NCBI GenBank assembly: GCA_041687435.1
Contig: JAWLBX010000001.1
Coordinates: forward strand, 302,571-366,570
Length of the DNA: 64,000 nucleotides
Direction: 5' to 3'
Source: JACKII01 sp041687435
Lineage (GTDB): Bacteria > Pseudomonadota > Alphaproteobacteria > Bin95
Shown: positions 8,555 to 17,791 of the stretch, piece by piece
How positions within the stretch are numbered: position 1 is the stretch's first letter
How the letters are laid out: the number at the start of each line of letters is the position of its first letter
Program-made: the position numbers and the translations under genes
Notes under the pieces: generated by a model
Databases searched by the model: none
What the model was told of the DNA's origin: nothing
Seen by the model: the letters and a program-made list of their open reading frames with translations, nothing else

Positions 8555-9920
8555 TATTTTGGTGGTCGATGACGAAGCCGACATCCGGCTTCTGATCAGC
8601 GGATTGCTGGAAGACGAAGGCTACGAAACACGGCTTGCAGCCGACGCAGATGCGGCGCTGGCCGCAGTTGCGGCGCGGCGCCCCAACCTTATCGTTCTGG
8701 ACGTCTGGCTGGAAGGCAGCCGCCTGGACGGTATCGAACTGCTGGCGGAATTGCAGGAAGCCGCGCCAGAGGTGCCGGTGGTGATGATCAGCGGCCACGG
8801 CACCATCGAAATGGCCGTGTCGGCCATCCATGCCGGCGCCTTCGACTTCATCGAAAAACCGTTCAAGGTGGACCGGCTGCTCCTGGTGCTGGAGCGCGCG
8901 ATCGCCGATGCGCGCCTGCGGCGGGAATTGAGCGAACTGCGCCTGAGGGCGGGTGTGGATGCCGAACTGATCGGCGGTTCCGCCGCGACCAAGGCCATAC
9001 GACAAGCCATCGCCAAGGTTGCGCCCACCGGCAGCCGCGTGCTCATCACCGGCCCTTCCGGCGCCGGCAAGGAGGTGGTGGCCCGCCAGATCCACAGCGC
9101 CTCTCGCGAGGCCAGCGGGCCGTTCGTCGTCGTCAACTGCGCCTCCATCGCGCCGGACACGATGGAGATCGAGCTGTTCGGCGCGGAAGGCGGGCCGAAT
9201 GGCGGGCCGCGCCGCATCGGCGTGTTCGAACAGGCCCACGGCGGCACGCTGCTGCTGGACGAAGTGTCGGACATGCCGCTGGAAACCCAGGCCAAGATCC
9301 TGCGGCTGCTGCAAGATCAGTCGTTCGTTCGGGTCGGCGGCGGCGCCCGGGTACAGGTTCAGGTCCGTGTGCTGGCTACCACCAGCCGCGACCTGCAGGC
9401 CGCCGTCGAAGCCGGGAACTTCCGCCAGGATCTGTTCTACCGGCTGGCGGTGGTGCCGATCGACGTGCCGCCGCTCAACGCCCGACGCGAGGACATTCCG
9501 GAACTGGCCGCGCATTTCCTGGAGCACGCCGCCCGCCAAAACGGACGGCAGACAGGGCATTTGACGCCGGATGCACTGGCGCAGTTGCAAGGCTATCACT
9601 GGCCCGGCAATGTGCGGCAGTTGCGCAACACCATGGAACGCATGCTCATCATGGCCGGCGATACGGATGCGATTGGCACCGATGCCTTGCCGCCGGAAAT
9701 CACCGGCAAGCTGTCGGAAGAAAGCTCCCAAATCGCGGCGGAAATGCTGGGTCTGCCGCTGCGCGAGGCGCGCGAGCACTTCGAGCGGGAATATCTGCTG
9801 GCCCAGGTCGCCCGCTTCGGCGGTAATATCTCCCGCACGGCAGGGTTTGTCGGGATGGAACGGTCCGCCTTACACCGCAAGCTGAAATCGCTTGGTCTTT
9901 CCATCGGAAACGAGCGTTGA
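8544..9920 (+). CDS. ntrX: Response regulator NtrX
   Basis: A 458-residue NtrC-family regulator: receiver domain (DDEADIR, phospho-acceptor Asp in LIVLDVWLEG, Lys in FIEKPFK), AAA+ domain (Walker A GPSGAGKEVV, GGTLLLDEVSDMPLE) and a C-terminal Fis-type helix-turn-helix (GNISRTAGFVGMERSALHRK). The loop that normally reads GAFTGA and contacts sigma-54 is replaced by AEGGPNGGPRR, as is common in alphaproteobacterial NtrX, so it probably regulates without acting as a classical sigma-54 activator. ATG 8544 (MAHDILVVDDEAD) overlaps ntrY. trkA follows after 13 bp. Confidence 0.95.
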   Translation: MAHDILVVDDEADIRLLISGLLEDEGYETRLAADADAALAAVAARRPNLIVLDVWLEGSRLDGIELLAELQEAAPEVPVVMISGHGTIEMAVSAIHAGAFDFIEKPFKVDRLLLVLERAIADARLRRELSELRLRAGVDAELIGGSAATKAIRQAIAKVAPTGSRVLITGPSGAGKEVVARQIHSASREASGPFVVVNCASIAPDTMEIELFGAEGGPNGGPRRIGVFEQAHGGTLLLDEVSDMPLETQAKILRLLQDQSFVRVGGGARVQVQVRVLATTSRDLQAAVEAGNFRQDLFYRLAVVPIDVPPLNARREDIPELAAHFLEHAARQNGRQTGHLTPDALAQLQGYHWPGNVRQLRNTMERMLIMAGDTDAIGTDALPPEITGKLSEESSQIAAEMLGLPLREAREHFEREYLLAQVARFGGNISRTAGFVGMERSALHRKLKSLGLSIGNER

Positions 9921-9933
9921 TGGATACACGGTC

Positions 9934-11313
9934 ATGAAAGTCATTGTCTGCGGCGCTGGCCAGGTGGGAACCACCCTGGCCCGCCACCTGTCCAGTGAAG
10001 AAAACGACGTCGTCGTCATCGACCAGTCGGAGGAGTTGATCCGCCGGCTTGACGACAGCCTCGACGTGCGCGGCATCGTCGGCTACGCCTCGCGCCCCAG
10101 CGTGCTGGAACACGCGGGCGCTGCGGATGCCGACATGATTATCGCCGCCACCGTGTCGGACGAGGTCAACATGATGGCCTGCATTGTCGGCCACACCCTG
10201 TTTCATATCCCGACCAAGATCGCCCGCGTCCGTGACCAGGAATATTCGGCGGAACGCTGGTCCGGTCTGCTGTCCAAGGATGGCGGCCTGCCGATCGACG
10301 TCATCATCTCGCCGGAACAGGAGGTGGCCCGCGCCATCATGCGCCGGCTGCATGCGCCCGGCGCGATCGAGATGATCGAAATGGCCGACAACGCTATTCG
10401 TCTGGTTGGCGTGCGGCTTGGCGAGGAATGCCCGATCATCAACACGCCGTTGCGCCAGCTGACCGCCCTGTTCCCGGACCTGAACATTCAGGTGGTTGGT
10501 GTGGTGCGGGACGGCCGGGCGTTCGTGCCCAGCGATCAGGATCAACTGTTCCCGCGCGACGAGGTGTATTTCGTCGCCGATACGTCCCACGTGCCCCGGG
10601 CCATGGCAGCGGTCGGGCAGGAAGTGCCGGAAAGCCACCGGGTCATCATCGTCGGCGGCGGCAATATCGGCCAACGCCTCGCCCGGATCATCGAGGAGGA
10701 GGACCGCGACATCTCCGCCATGGTGGTCGAGCTGGACCCGGCCCGCGCCCAGGCCGTCGCCCAGCGCCTCGCCCGCACCACCGTACTGAATGGCGACGCG
10801 ATGGATCCGGATCTGCTGGAAGAAGCGAACGCCCGGCGGGCCGATACCATCATCGCCGTGACCGACCATGACGAAACCAACATTCTGGCCTCGCTGCTGG
10901 CGAAGCGATATGGCGCGAAACAGGCCATCGCGCTGGTCACCCGCCCGGCCTATTCCACCCTGCTGCAACAGCTCGATATCGACGTGGTCATCAACCCGCG
11001 CGCCATCACCGCCTCAATCATTCTGCAGCATGTCCGCCGCGGCAAGGTACGGGCCGTGCATTCCATCGGCGAAAATTTTGGCGAGATCATCGATATTGAG
11101 GCTATGGAATCATCCAGCATTGTCGGCAAGCCACTGTCTGCCTCAAAGCTGCCACACGGCGCGGTGGTCGGCGCGGTCGTCCGCGAAGGCAAGGTCATCA
11201 TTCCGCGGTCCGATACGGTGATCCAGCCGGGCGACCGAGTTATCCTGTTCGCGGTCGAATCCGTTATCAAACGGGTCGAGCGCATCTTCGCCGTCAGTCT
11301 TGAACATTTCTGA
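9934..11313 (+). CDS. trkA: Trk system potassium uptake protein TrkA
   Basis: A 459-residue cytoplasmic regulatory subunit of the Trk K+ channel. Two RCK repeats are visible, each with a Rossmann nucleotide-binding site: VIVCGAGQVGTTLARHL at the N-terminus and VIIVGGGNIGQRLARI in the middle, each followed by a TrkA-C domain. It binds NAD(H)/ATP and gates the TrkH/G membrane subunit, which is not in this window. Start ATG 9934 is 13 bp after ntrX. Position directly after ntrX is the usual alphaproteobacterial order. Confidence 0.96.
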   Translation: MKVIVCGAGQVGTTLARHLSSEENDVVVIDQSEELIRRLDDSLDVRGIVGYASRPSVLEHAGAADADMIIAATVSDEVNMMACIVGHTLFHIPTKIARVRDQEYSAERWSGLLSKDGGLPIDVIISPEQEVARAIMRRLHAPGAIEMIEMADNAIRLVGVRLGEECPIINTPLRQLTALFPDLNIQVVGVVRDGRAFVPSDQDQLFPRDEVYFVADTSHVPRAMAAVGQEVPESHRVIIVGGGNIGQRLARIIEEEDRDISAMVVELDPARAQAVAQRLARTTVLNGDAMDPDLLEEANARRADTIIAVTDHDETNILASLLAKRYGAKQAIALVTRPAYSTLLQQLDIDVVINPRAITASIILQHVRRGKVRAVHSIGENFGEIIDIEAMESSSIVGKPLSASKLPHGAVVGAVVREGKVIIPRSDTVIQPGDRVILFAVESVIKRVERIFAVSLEHF

Positions 11314-11322
11314 GAGTCCAGC

Positions 11323-12189
11323 ATGAGCCGCGTCGCCTATGTCAATGGCCGCTACTGCCCCCACGCCGATGCCAGCGTTTCCATCGAAGACCGCGGCTTC
11401 CAGTTCGCCGACGGCATCTATGAAGTGATTGCCATCGACGGCGGCCGTTTCGTCGACGAAATTCCGCACTTGGACCGCTGGGACCGCTCGCTGGCGGCGC
11501 TGCGCCTGCCGCCCGCCATGCCGCGCAACGCCATGCGCCGGGTGATGGCGGAGATGATGCGCCGCAACCGGGTGCGTGAGGGCATTATCTACATGCAACT
11601 GACCCGCGGCCGCGCCCGGCGCGACGCGCCGTTTCCCCGCCAGGCGGCGCCGTCCCTGGTCATGACCTGCCGCCGCCAATCCCTGCCATCCGACGCACAG
11701 GTACAGGAAGGCACCGCCGTCCTCAGCGTACCGGAAATCCGCTGGCAGCGTTGCGACGTGAAATCGGTGGCGTTGCTGCCCAACGTGCTGGCCAAGCAGC
11801 GCGCCCGCGAGAACGGCACCTATGAGGCTTGGTTCACGCGCGAGCGCGACGGCGTCGTGACCGAAGGAGGCTCCACCAACGCCTTTATCGTCGATGGCGA
11901 CGGCCGGCTGGTCACACATCCGGCCACCAACGCCATTCTGGGCGGCATCACACGCGACCGTATCATCAGCCTGGCCAAAGCTGCCGGCATGACGGTGGAG
12001 GAACGGCCGTTCACTTTGGACGAGGCCAAAAGCGCGCGGGAGGCGTTCCTGACTTCAACCACCACCGGCGTCTATCCGATCGTGCGGATCGACGATGCCA
12101 GCGTCGCCAATGGCAAGCCCGGCAGCCTGACCCTGGCGCTGTCCCAGCATTACCGCGCCTTCTCCGCCACGGGAGCGATGCCATCATGA
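11323..12189 (+). CDS. dat: D-amino acid aminotransferase (class IV PLP enzyme)
   Basis: A 288-residue fold-type IV PLP aminotransferase. Family signatures: SIEDRGFQFADGIYEVI at the N-terminus, the Schiff-base Lys within DVKSVALLPNVLAKQRA, EGGSTNAFIV, and the C-terminal LTSTTTGVYPIVRIDD. It would interconvert D-amino acids and 2-oxo acids, supplying D-Ala/D-Glu for peptidoglycan; a branched-chain or aminodeoxychorismate lyase role is less likely given the trkA-hfq context. It starts 9 bp after trkA and overlaps the HAD gene by 4 bp (ATGA). Confidence 0.9.
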   Translation: MSRVAYVNGRYCPHADASVSIEDRGFQFADGIYEVIAIDGGRFVDEIPHLDRWDRSLAALRLPPAMPRNAMRRVMAEMMRRNRVREGIIYMQLTRGRARRDAPFPRQAAPSLVMTCRRQSLPSDAQVQEGTAVLSVPEIRWQRCDVKSVALLPNVLAKQRARENGTYEAWFTRERDGVVTEGGSTNAFIVDGDGRLVTHPATNAILGGITRDRIISLAKAAGMTVEERPFTLDEAKSAREAFLTSTTTGVYPIVRIDDASVANGKPGSLTLALSQHYRAFSATGAMPS

Positions 12190-12854
12190 CCGCCCGCCTG
12201 CCCAAGCCTCGCGCGCTGCTGTTCGACTGGGACGGCACCCTGGTCGACAACTGGGACGCCATTATCGCCGGCATCAACGAGGCGCTGACGGCCTTCGGCA
12301 AGCCCGCCTGGAGCCGCGGCGAGGCGATGGACCGGATCAGCGCGTCCCAGCGCGACAGCTTCCCCGTGCTGTTCGGTGACGACTGGCAGGCGGCGCGGGA
12401 CATCTTCTATGCCGGCTTCGAGCGCAGCCACCTGGACATGCTGAAAGTGCTGGACGGCGCCGAAGCGCTGCTGGATTCCATCGGCCCGATCAGCACCGGC
12501 CTGGTGTCGAACAAAAGCGGCCGGCACTTGCGCAAGGAAGCGGTGCATCTGGGCTGGAGTCCGCGCTTTCATGCCATGGTCGGCGCGACGGATGCGGAGC
12601 GTGACAAGCCGGACCCGGCACCGGTGCATCTCGCCCTGCACGGCACCGGCATCGCTGCCGGTCCGGATGTCTGGTTCATCGGCGATTCCGGCACCGACCT
12701 GCTGACCGCCCGTGCGGCGGGCTGCACCGCCGTGATCGTCCGTCATGCCAGCGCCAACCCGGCGGCGCTACCGGCCGGTATTTCCCCCGATTTTGTCGCA
12801 GAAAACCTGACAGTTTTGCAGCAGGCCCTTGTCGAATCCTTAAGCCGTTCTTAG
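12186..12854 (+). CDS. HAD-superfamily phosphatase
   Basis: A 222-residue HAD hydrolase with motif I LLFDWDGTLVDN (nucleophile Asp), motif II at GLVSNKSG, and motif IV FIGDSGTDLLTA; the helical cap resembles phosphoglycolate phosphatase/Gph. The start ATG 12186 overlaps the aminotransferase stop by 4 bp, so the two are translationally coupled. Its substrate is a small phosphate ester that cannot be assigned. A HAD gene in this position between the aminotransferase and hfq is found in related genomes as far as I recall. Confidence 0.88.
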   Translation: MTARLPKPRALLFDWDGTLVDNWDAIIAGINEALTAFGKPAWSRGEAMDRISASQRDSFPVLFGDDWQAARDIFYAGFERSHLDMLKVLDGAEALLDSIGPISTGLVSNKSGRHLRKEAVHLGWSPRFHAMVGATDAERDKPDPAPVHLALHGTGIAAGPDVWFIGDSGTDLLTARAAGCTAVIVRHASANPAALPAGISPDFVAENLTVLQQALVESLSRS

Positions 12855-12967
12855 GTTCTAGTCGGCTTTGGGGCTGGCGATGATTTGCTTGGGCCCCTTT
12901 GCCGTCTCTCGCCCTCTCGGATGCAGTCCGTACCGACTCGACTGAGCAACAAGAAAGGGAAGCTGCA

Positions 12968-13234
12968 ATGGCGGCCCCAAAACAACAGAACCTTCAGGAC
13001 GTTTTCCTGAACTATGTTCGCAAGAATAAACTCCCTGTCACCGTGTTCCTGATGAACGGCGTGAAACTTCAGGGCGTCATTACTTGGTTCGATAATTTCT
13101 CTATTCTGCTGCGCCGCGACGGTCATTCGCAGTTGGTTTACAAACACGCGATTTCTACCGTCATGCCGTCACAGCCCGTCATGCTGTGGGATGGGCCCGA
13201 TGAGGCGACGGTCGAGGAAGAGGCTTCCGCTTGA
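12968..13234 (+). CDS. hfq: RNA chaperone Hfq
   Basis: An 88-residue Sm-like protein. Sm1 is visible as LNYVRKNKLPVTVFLMNG, with the conserved QNLQDVFLN at the N-terminus, and Sm2 as LVYKHAISTVMP. The tail is short and acidic (DEATVEEEASA), as usual in alphaproteobacteria. It forms a ring hexamer that pairs sRNAs with mRNAs. The gene follows a 113-bp spacer after the HAD gene, long enough for its own promoter, with AAAGGGA upstream of ATG 12968. Its stop overlaps the TTG start of hflX. Confidence 0.97.
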   Translation: MAAPKQQNLQDVFLNYVRKNKLPVTVFLMNGVKLQGVITWFDNFSILLRRDGHSQLVYKHAISTVMPSQPVMLWDGPDEATVEEEASA

Positions 13235-14544
13235 CCGAAGACCGCGACGGCACGCGCTTTTATAACCGGGAACCTGTTCCGGAGCGCGCGCTGGTCGTCC
13301 ATCCTGATATTGCAGGCCAGCCAGCGTCGCGGCCTGCTGACGCGGCGCTGGCCGAGGCCGTGGGCCTGACGGCAGCCATCGATCTGGACGTTCGGCATTC
13401 CATGGTTGCTGGCGTCAAGAAGGTGCGCCCGGCCACGTTGCTCGGCGCCGGTGCCGTGGACGATATCAAGACGATCTGCGAGATGGAGGAGATCGACGTT
13501 GTCATCGTCGATTGCCAGCTCTCGCCCGCCCAGCAGCGCAACCTGGAACGCGCGATCGACGCCAAGGTGATCGACCGCACCGGGCTGATCCTCGAAATCT
13601 TCGGTGCCCGTGCACGGACATCGGAAGGCCGCCTGCAGGTGGAACTGGCGCAGCTCACCTACCAGCGCACGCGCCTTGTCCGGTCCTGGACGCACTTGGA
13701 GCGGCAGCGCGGCGGCGCGGGCTTTATGGGCGGCCCGGGCGAGCGGCAGATCGAAATCGACCGCCGTCTGATCGACGACCGCATCGTGCGCCTGAAGAAG
13801 GAACTGGCCGACGTGCAGCGCACGCGTGGCCTGCACCGCTCCAGCCGCAAGAAGGTGCCCTATCCTGTGGTAGCGCTGGTCGGCTATACCAACGCCGGCA
13901 AATCCACACTGTTCAATCGCCTGACCCATTCGGCCGTTATGGCCGAGGACATGCTGTTTGCCACGCTCGACCCGACCATGCGGTCGGTGAAGCTACCGGG
14001 CGGCCGCACGGTGATCCTGTCGGACACGGTGGGCTTCATCTCCGACCTGCCGACCCAGTTGGTCGCCGCCTTCCGCGCGACGCTGGAGGAGGTGACGGAG
14101 GCTGACCTGCTGCTGCACGTCCGCGACGCCGCCGACCCGGACTCCGCCGCACAGAAACGCGACGTGGAGCAGGTGCTGGAGGAATTGGGCCTTGCCGGCG
14201 ACAATGCCAAACCGATGATCGAGGTGCTCAACAAGGCCGACCTGATCCCGCCGGACGACCTCGCCTTTCTGCGCGAGCGGACGGACGGTCAGCGCTGGGT
14301 ACTGGCCTCCGCACTGACCGGCGAAGGCTGCGATGCGCTGATGCGCGCCATCGACCAGGCGCTAGCGGCTCAACGGACCGTGGTCGAACTGGACATTGAC
14401 CTCGCCGATGGCAAGACACTGGCCTGGCTCTACCGCCGCGGGCAGGTGCTGTCGCGGGAGGATCGGGAAACCGCCGCCCACCTGACCGTGGCGCTGGACC
14501 CTGCGGACCTGGCCCGGCTAGAACGGGGCCTTCAGGCCCAATAG
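13231..14544 (+). CDS. hflX: Ribosome-associated GTPase HflX
   Basis: A 437-residue GTPase that splits or rescues stalled ribosomes in the family's known role. The N-terminal HflX domain (VVDCQLSPAQQRNLE, YQRTRLVRSWTHLERQ, GGPGERQIEIDRR) precedes the G domain with G1 GYTNAGKSTLFNRL, G3 DTVGFI and G4 NKAD. The best start is TTG 13231, which overlaps the hfq stop by 4 bp and implies coupling. No better-placed ATG exists before the conserved domain. The hfq-hflX pair is conserved across proteobacteria. Confidence 0.95.
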   Translation: MTEDRDGTRFYNREPVPERALVVHPDIAGQPASRPADAALAEAVGLTAAIDLDVRHSMVAGVKKVRPATLLGAGAVDDIKTICEMEEIDVVIVDCQLSPAQQRNLERAIDAKVIDRTGLILEIFGARARTSEGRLQVELAQLTYQRTRLVRSWTHLERQRGGAGFMGGPGERQIEIDRRLIDDRIVRLKKELADVQRTRGLHRSSRKKVPYPVVALVGYTNAGKSTLFNRLTHSAVMAEDMLFATLDPTMRSVKLPGGRTVILSDTVGFISDLPTQLVAAFRATLEEVTEADLLLHVRDAADPDSAAQKRDVEQVLEELGLAGDNAKPMIEVLNKADLIPPDDLAFLRERTDGQRWVLASALTGEGCDALMRAIDQALAAQRTVVELDIDLADGKTLAWLYRRGQVLSREDRETAAHLTVALDPADLARLERGLQAQ

Positions 14545-14554
14545 GTTCCATCTT

Positions 14555-15394
14555 ATGACACCCGATCCCGACCGCGTCGCTCAGATCATCCGCGAGATCG
14601 CGGCGCGCGAACTCGTGCCGAAATTCATCACGCTCACCACCGCCGAAATCGGCGAGAAAACGCCCGGCGATTTTGTCACCGCCGTCGATCTCGCCATGGA
14701 AGCGGCGCTGGCCAAGGCCTTGGTCCAATTGCTGCCCGGCTCGCTGGTGGTGGGCGAGGAAGCGGTGCACGACGACCGGGGCGTGCTGGCCGTGCTGGAC
14801 GGGGATGCCCCGGTCTGGGTAATCGACCCGCTGGATGGAACCGGCAATTATGCCCAGGGCCTCCCCATTGTCGCCGTCATCGTCGCCCTGGTCATCAAGG
14901 GCGAGACCGTGGCCGGCTGGATCTATGACCCGCTCTCGGACCGCATGGCGATTGCGGGCAAGGGCGCCGGGGCATTCCTGGGCAACCGCCGCCTGAAAGT
15001 AGCACGGCCGGCGGAGGACCGATCGCTCAACGGCTCGATCTATGGCCGCTTCGTGCGCATGTCGGAACCGTACCAGCGCATCTGGGGCAGAGGCCGCGGC
15101 CGGCTCGGCAATGTGTTCAACGCGCGCTGTGTCGGCCAGGAATACTTGGCGCGGCTCAAGGGTCGCATGCATTTCGGCGTCTACACGCGGATGAAACCAT
15201 GGGACCATGCGGCCGGCATCCTGCTGCACCAGGAAGCGGGCGGCATTGCGCGCATGGGCGACGGCTCTGCTTACCGACCCGCGGAAAGGGGGCATGTCTG
15301 CCTGCTGACTCCGGATGAGGAGTTGTGGCAAACCATGCACCGGGAGTTGATCCTGCCGGCGCTGGCGGAAGAAGCCGAGCGAACCAAGACATAG
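14555..15394 (+). CDS. Inositol monophosphatase family protein
   Basis: A 279-residue Mg-dependent phosphatase of the IMPase/FBPase/CysQ fold. Visible metal-site motifs are VVGEEAVHDDRG (Glu), WVIDPLDGTGNYAQG (Asp-Pro-Leu-Asp-Gly-Thr) and the C-terminal MKPWDHAAGILL with its Asp. Substrates in the family include inositol phosphate, histidinol phosphate and 3'-phosphoadenosine phosphate; I cannot choose between them. It begins 10 bp after hflX and 12 bp before the dehydrogenase gene, so it probably belongs to the same transcript. Confidence 0.9.
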   Translation: MTPDPDRVAQIIREIAARELVPKFITLTTAEIGEKTPGDFVTAVDLAMEAALAKALVQLLPGSLVVGEEAVHDDRGVLAVLDGDAPVWVIDPLDGTGNYAQGLPIVAVIVALVIKGETVAGWIYDPLSDRMAIAGKGAGAFLGNRRLKVARPAEDRSLNGSIYGRFVRMSEPYQRIWGRGRGRLGNVFNARCVGQEYLARLKGRMHFGVYTRMKPWDHAAGILLHQEAGGIARMGDGSAYRPAERGHVCLLTPDEELWQTMHRELILPALAEEAERTKT

Positions 15395-15406
15395 GGAACA
15401 GAAGCC

Positions 15407-16279
15407 ATGGCAAACGTCGCATTTCTCGGCCTGGGCGTGATGGGGTACCCGATGGCGGGCCATCTTGCCACGAAGGGCGGCCACACGGTCACCGTCTACA
15501 ACCGCACCGCCGCCAAGGCCGAGCAATGGGCCGGGGAATTCGGCGGCAAGACCGCGGCGACACCGGCGGAGGCCGCCAAGGGGCAGGACATCGTCTTTGC
15601 CTGCGTCGGCGCAGACGATGACGTCCGCGCGGTCTGCACCAGCGCGGACGGCGCATTTCAGGCCATGGGCAAGGATACGATCTTCGTCGACCACACCACC
15701 GCGTCCGCCGAAGTCGCGCGTGAGATGTATGCAGAGGCACAGAAGGCCGGCCTGCACTTCATCGACGCGCCCGTATCCGGCGGCCAGGCCGGCGCGGAAA
15801 ACGGCGCGCTGACGGTCATGTGCGGCGGCGACCAGGCCGCATTCGACCGCGCCAAGCCGGCGATGGATTGCTATGGCCGCGCGGTGACGCTGCTGGGCGA
15901 GGCCGGCAGCGGCCAGCTGACCAAGATGGTCAACCAGATCTGCATTGCCGGGCTGGTGCAGGCGCTTTCCGAAGGGTTGAACTTTGCCGTCAAGGCCGGG
16001 CTTGACCCGGATCAGGTGCTGGAGGTGATCAGCAAGGGCGCAGCGCAATCCTGGCAGATGGAAAACCGCGGCCGCACCATGACCCGCGGCGAATTCGAGT
16101 TCGGCTTTGCCGTCAACTGGATGCGCAAGGATTTGAACATCTGCCTGGCGGAAGCCAACCGCAACGGTGCCCGCCTGCCAGTAACGGCGCTGGTGGATCA
16201 ATTCTATGCCGCCGTCCAGGCCCGCGGCGGCGGCCGGTACGATACGTCGGCGCTGATCCACCTGTTGATGAACGATTGA
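15407..16279 (+). CDS. NAD(P)-dependent beta-hydroxyacid dehydrogenase (3-hydroxyisobutyrate dehydrogenase family)
   Basis: A 290-residue dehydrogenase. Rossmann motif VAFLGLGVMGYPMAGHLA at the N-terminus, substrate-site signature FIDAPVSGGQAGAENG, the catalytic Lys in LTKMVNQ, and WMRKDLNICLAEA in the helical C-terminal domain. The length fits 3-hydroxyisobutyrate dehydrogenase, tartronate semialdehyde reductase and GLYR1-like succinic semialdehyde reductase; sequence alone does not separate these. AGGGAA lies upstream of ATG 15407. Confidence 0.92.
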   Translation: MANVAFLGLGVMGYPMAGHLATKGGHTVTVYNRTAAKAEQWAGEFGGKTAATPAEAAKGQDIVFACVGADDDVRAVCTSADGAFQAMGKDTIFVDHTTASAEVAREMYAEAQKAGLHFIDAPVSGGQAGAENGALTVMCGGDQAAFDRAKPAMDCYGRAVTLLGEAGSGQLTKMVNQICIAGLVQALSEGLNFAVKAGLDPDQVLEVISKGAAQSWQMENRGRTMTRGEFEFGFAVNWMRKDLNICLAEANRNGARLPVTALVDQFYAAVQARGGGRYDTSALIHLLMND

Positions 16280-16336
16280 AATCATCGCGTGCCTCGCGGA
16301 TGGCCTGGCCATTTGCGGGGACCAAAGGATGTGCAG

Positions 16337-17731
16337 ATGACCAACCCCACCCACATCGTCGGCGGCGGGCTCGCCGGGTCGGAGGCGGCCTGGCAGCTGG
16401 CGCAGGCCGGCCAGCCGGTCGTCATCCACGAAATGCGGCCGGTCCGCTCAACGGATGCGCATGTGAGCGACCGGCTGGCGGAGCTGGTCTGCTCCAACTC
16501 CTTCCGCTCGGACGATGCCGACGGCAACGCGGTCGGCTTGCTGCACGAGGAATTGCGCCGCTGCGGCTCGCTGATTATGGCCACGGCAGACAAGCACCAG
16601 GTGCCCGCCGGCTCGGCACTGGCCGTCGACCGGGAGGGCTTTGCCGCCCAGATTTCGGCGACGTTGGAGGCGCATCCGCTCGTTACCATCGCACGTGAGG
16701 AGGTTACCGGCCTGCCGCCAGCGGACTGGGGGCCAACCGTGATCGCCACCGGACCATTGACCTCCGAACCTCTTGCGGATGCGATCCGCGCGGCCTGCGG
16801 CGAGGATGCGCTCGCCTTTTTCGACGCCATCGCGCCCATCGTCCACCGCGATTCCGTCGATATGGGCAAGGCTTGGTTCCAGTCCCGCTACGACAAGCCG
16901 GGGCCGGGCGGCGACACCGCTGCCTATCTCAACTGCCCGATGGACGAGCCGCAATACAATGCGTTCGTTGCGGCGCTCTGTGCGGCAGATGTCACCGAAT
17001 TCCGCGAGTGGGAGAAGAATACCCCGTATTTTGAGGGCTGTTTGCCGATCGAGGTCATGGCGTCTCGGGGACCGGAAACCCTGCGCTATGGCCCGTTCAA
17101 GCCGGTCGGCCTGACCAACCCGCACGCGCCGGATGTGAAACCCTACGCCATTCTGCAGCTGCGCCAGGACAACGCGCTGGGTACGCTGTTCAATCTGGTC
17201 GGCTGCCAGACCAAGATGCGCTACGGCGCCCAGGCGGAGGTATTCCGCATGGTGCCTGGCCTGGAGAATGCCGAATTCGCGCGCTTCGGCGGCATCCACC
17301 GCAACAGCTTCCTGAACTCGCCTATCGTGCTGGACACCGAGCTTCGGCTGAAGGCGGCGCCGCATCTACGCTTTGCCGGCCAGGTAACCGGCGTAGAGGG
17401 ATATGTCGAGAGCACGGCCATCGGCCTGCTGGCCGCACGCTTTGCGCTGGCCGAAACCAATGGCAGCGTTGCCGTCACGCCACCGCCACCGACCACGGCG
17501 CTCGGTGCGTTGCTGGCGCATGTGACGGGTGGCGCGCTGGGGGCGGAGACGCCCGGCGCTTTTCAGCCGATGAACGTCAATTTCGGCCTGTTCCCGCCCA
17601 TCGACCTGCCGCGCGAAAAGGGCCAGCGCAAGCCCGGCAAAAAAGACCGCCGCACTGCCCTGGTGGCACGCGCCCGCGCTGACCTTTCGCAATGGCTGGC
17701 GCAGAATACCACGGTCGAAATGGTTGCCTAA
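16337..17731 (+). CDS. trmFO: Folate-dependent tRNA (uracil-5-)-methyltransferase TrmFO
   Basis: A 464-residue FAD enzyme that makes m5U54 in the T-loop of tRNA from methylenetetrahydrofolate. Motifs: FAD-binding HIVGGGLAGSEAAWQLAQAG, HEMRPVRSTDAHVS, VCSNSFRSDDADGNAVGLL, and the GidA-like C-terminal AGQVTGVEGYVESTAIGLLA. ATG 16337 (MTNPTHIVGGG) fits the family start better than an upstream in-frame codon at 16289. It replaces the SAM-dependent TrmA in alphaproteobacteria. The spacer before it is 57 bp. Confidence 0.96.
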   Translation: MTNPTHIVGGGLAGSEAAWQLAQAGQPVVIHEMRPVRSTDAHVSDRLAELVCSNSFRSDDADGNAVGLLHEELRRCGSLIMATADKHQVPAGSALAVDREGFAAQISATLEAHPLVTIAREEVTGLPPADWGPTVIATGPLTSEPLADAIRAACGEDALAFFDAIAPIVHRDSVDMGKAWFQSRYDKPGPGGDTAAYLNCPMDEPQYNAFVAALCAADVTEFREWEKNTPYFEGCLPIEVMASRGPETLRYGPFKPVGLTNPHAPDVKPYAILQLRQDNALGTLFNLVGCQTKMRYGAQAEVFRMVPGLENAEFARFGGIHRNSFLNSPIVLDTELRLKAAPHLRFAGQVTGVEGYVESTAIGLLAARFALAETNGSVAVTPPPPTTALGALLAHVTGGALGAETPGAFQPMNVNFGLFPPIDLPREKGQRKPGKKDRRTALVARARADLSQWLAQNTTVEMVA

Positions 17732-17791
17732 GTCCCGCCTCCATAGCAGAATGACATTCTGACAAAGACACGCATTCAAGGAGACGTTTCC

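Noticed and set aside
12875..12890. Sigma-54-like promoter TGGC...TGCT before hfq
   Set aside because: The GG-GC spacing is one base shorter than the strict -24/-12 spacing, so binding is unlikely. The nearby GGGGC/GCCCC repeat is too weak to call a terminator.
14228..16429. Long open frame opposite to hflX, the phosphatase and the dehydrogenase genes
   Set aside because: Such antisense frames also occur at 22978-25224, 27463-30264, 31198-33615, 41899-44295, 45417-47651 and 47850-49781. They follow from high GC in the third codon position of the real genes and show no recognisable domain.
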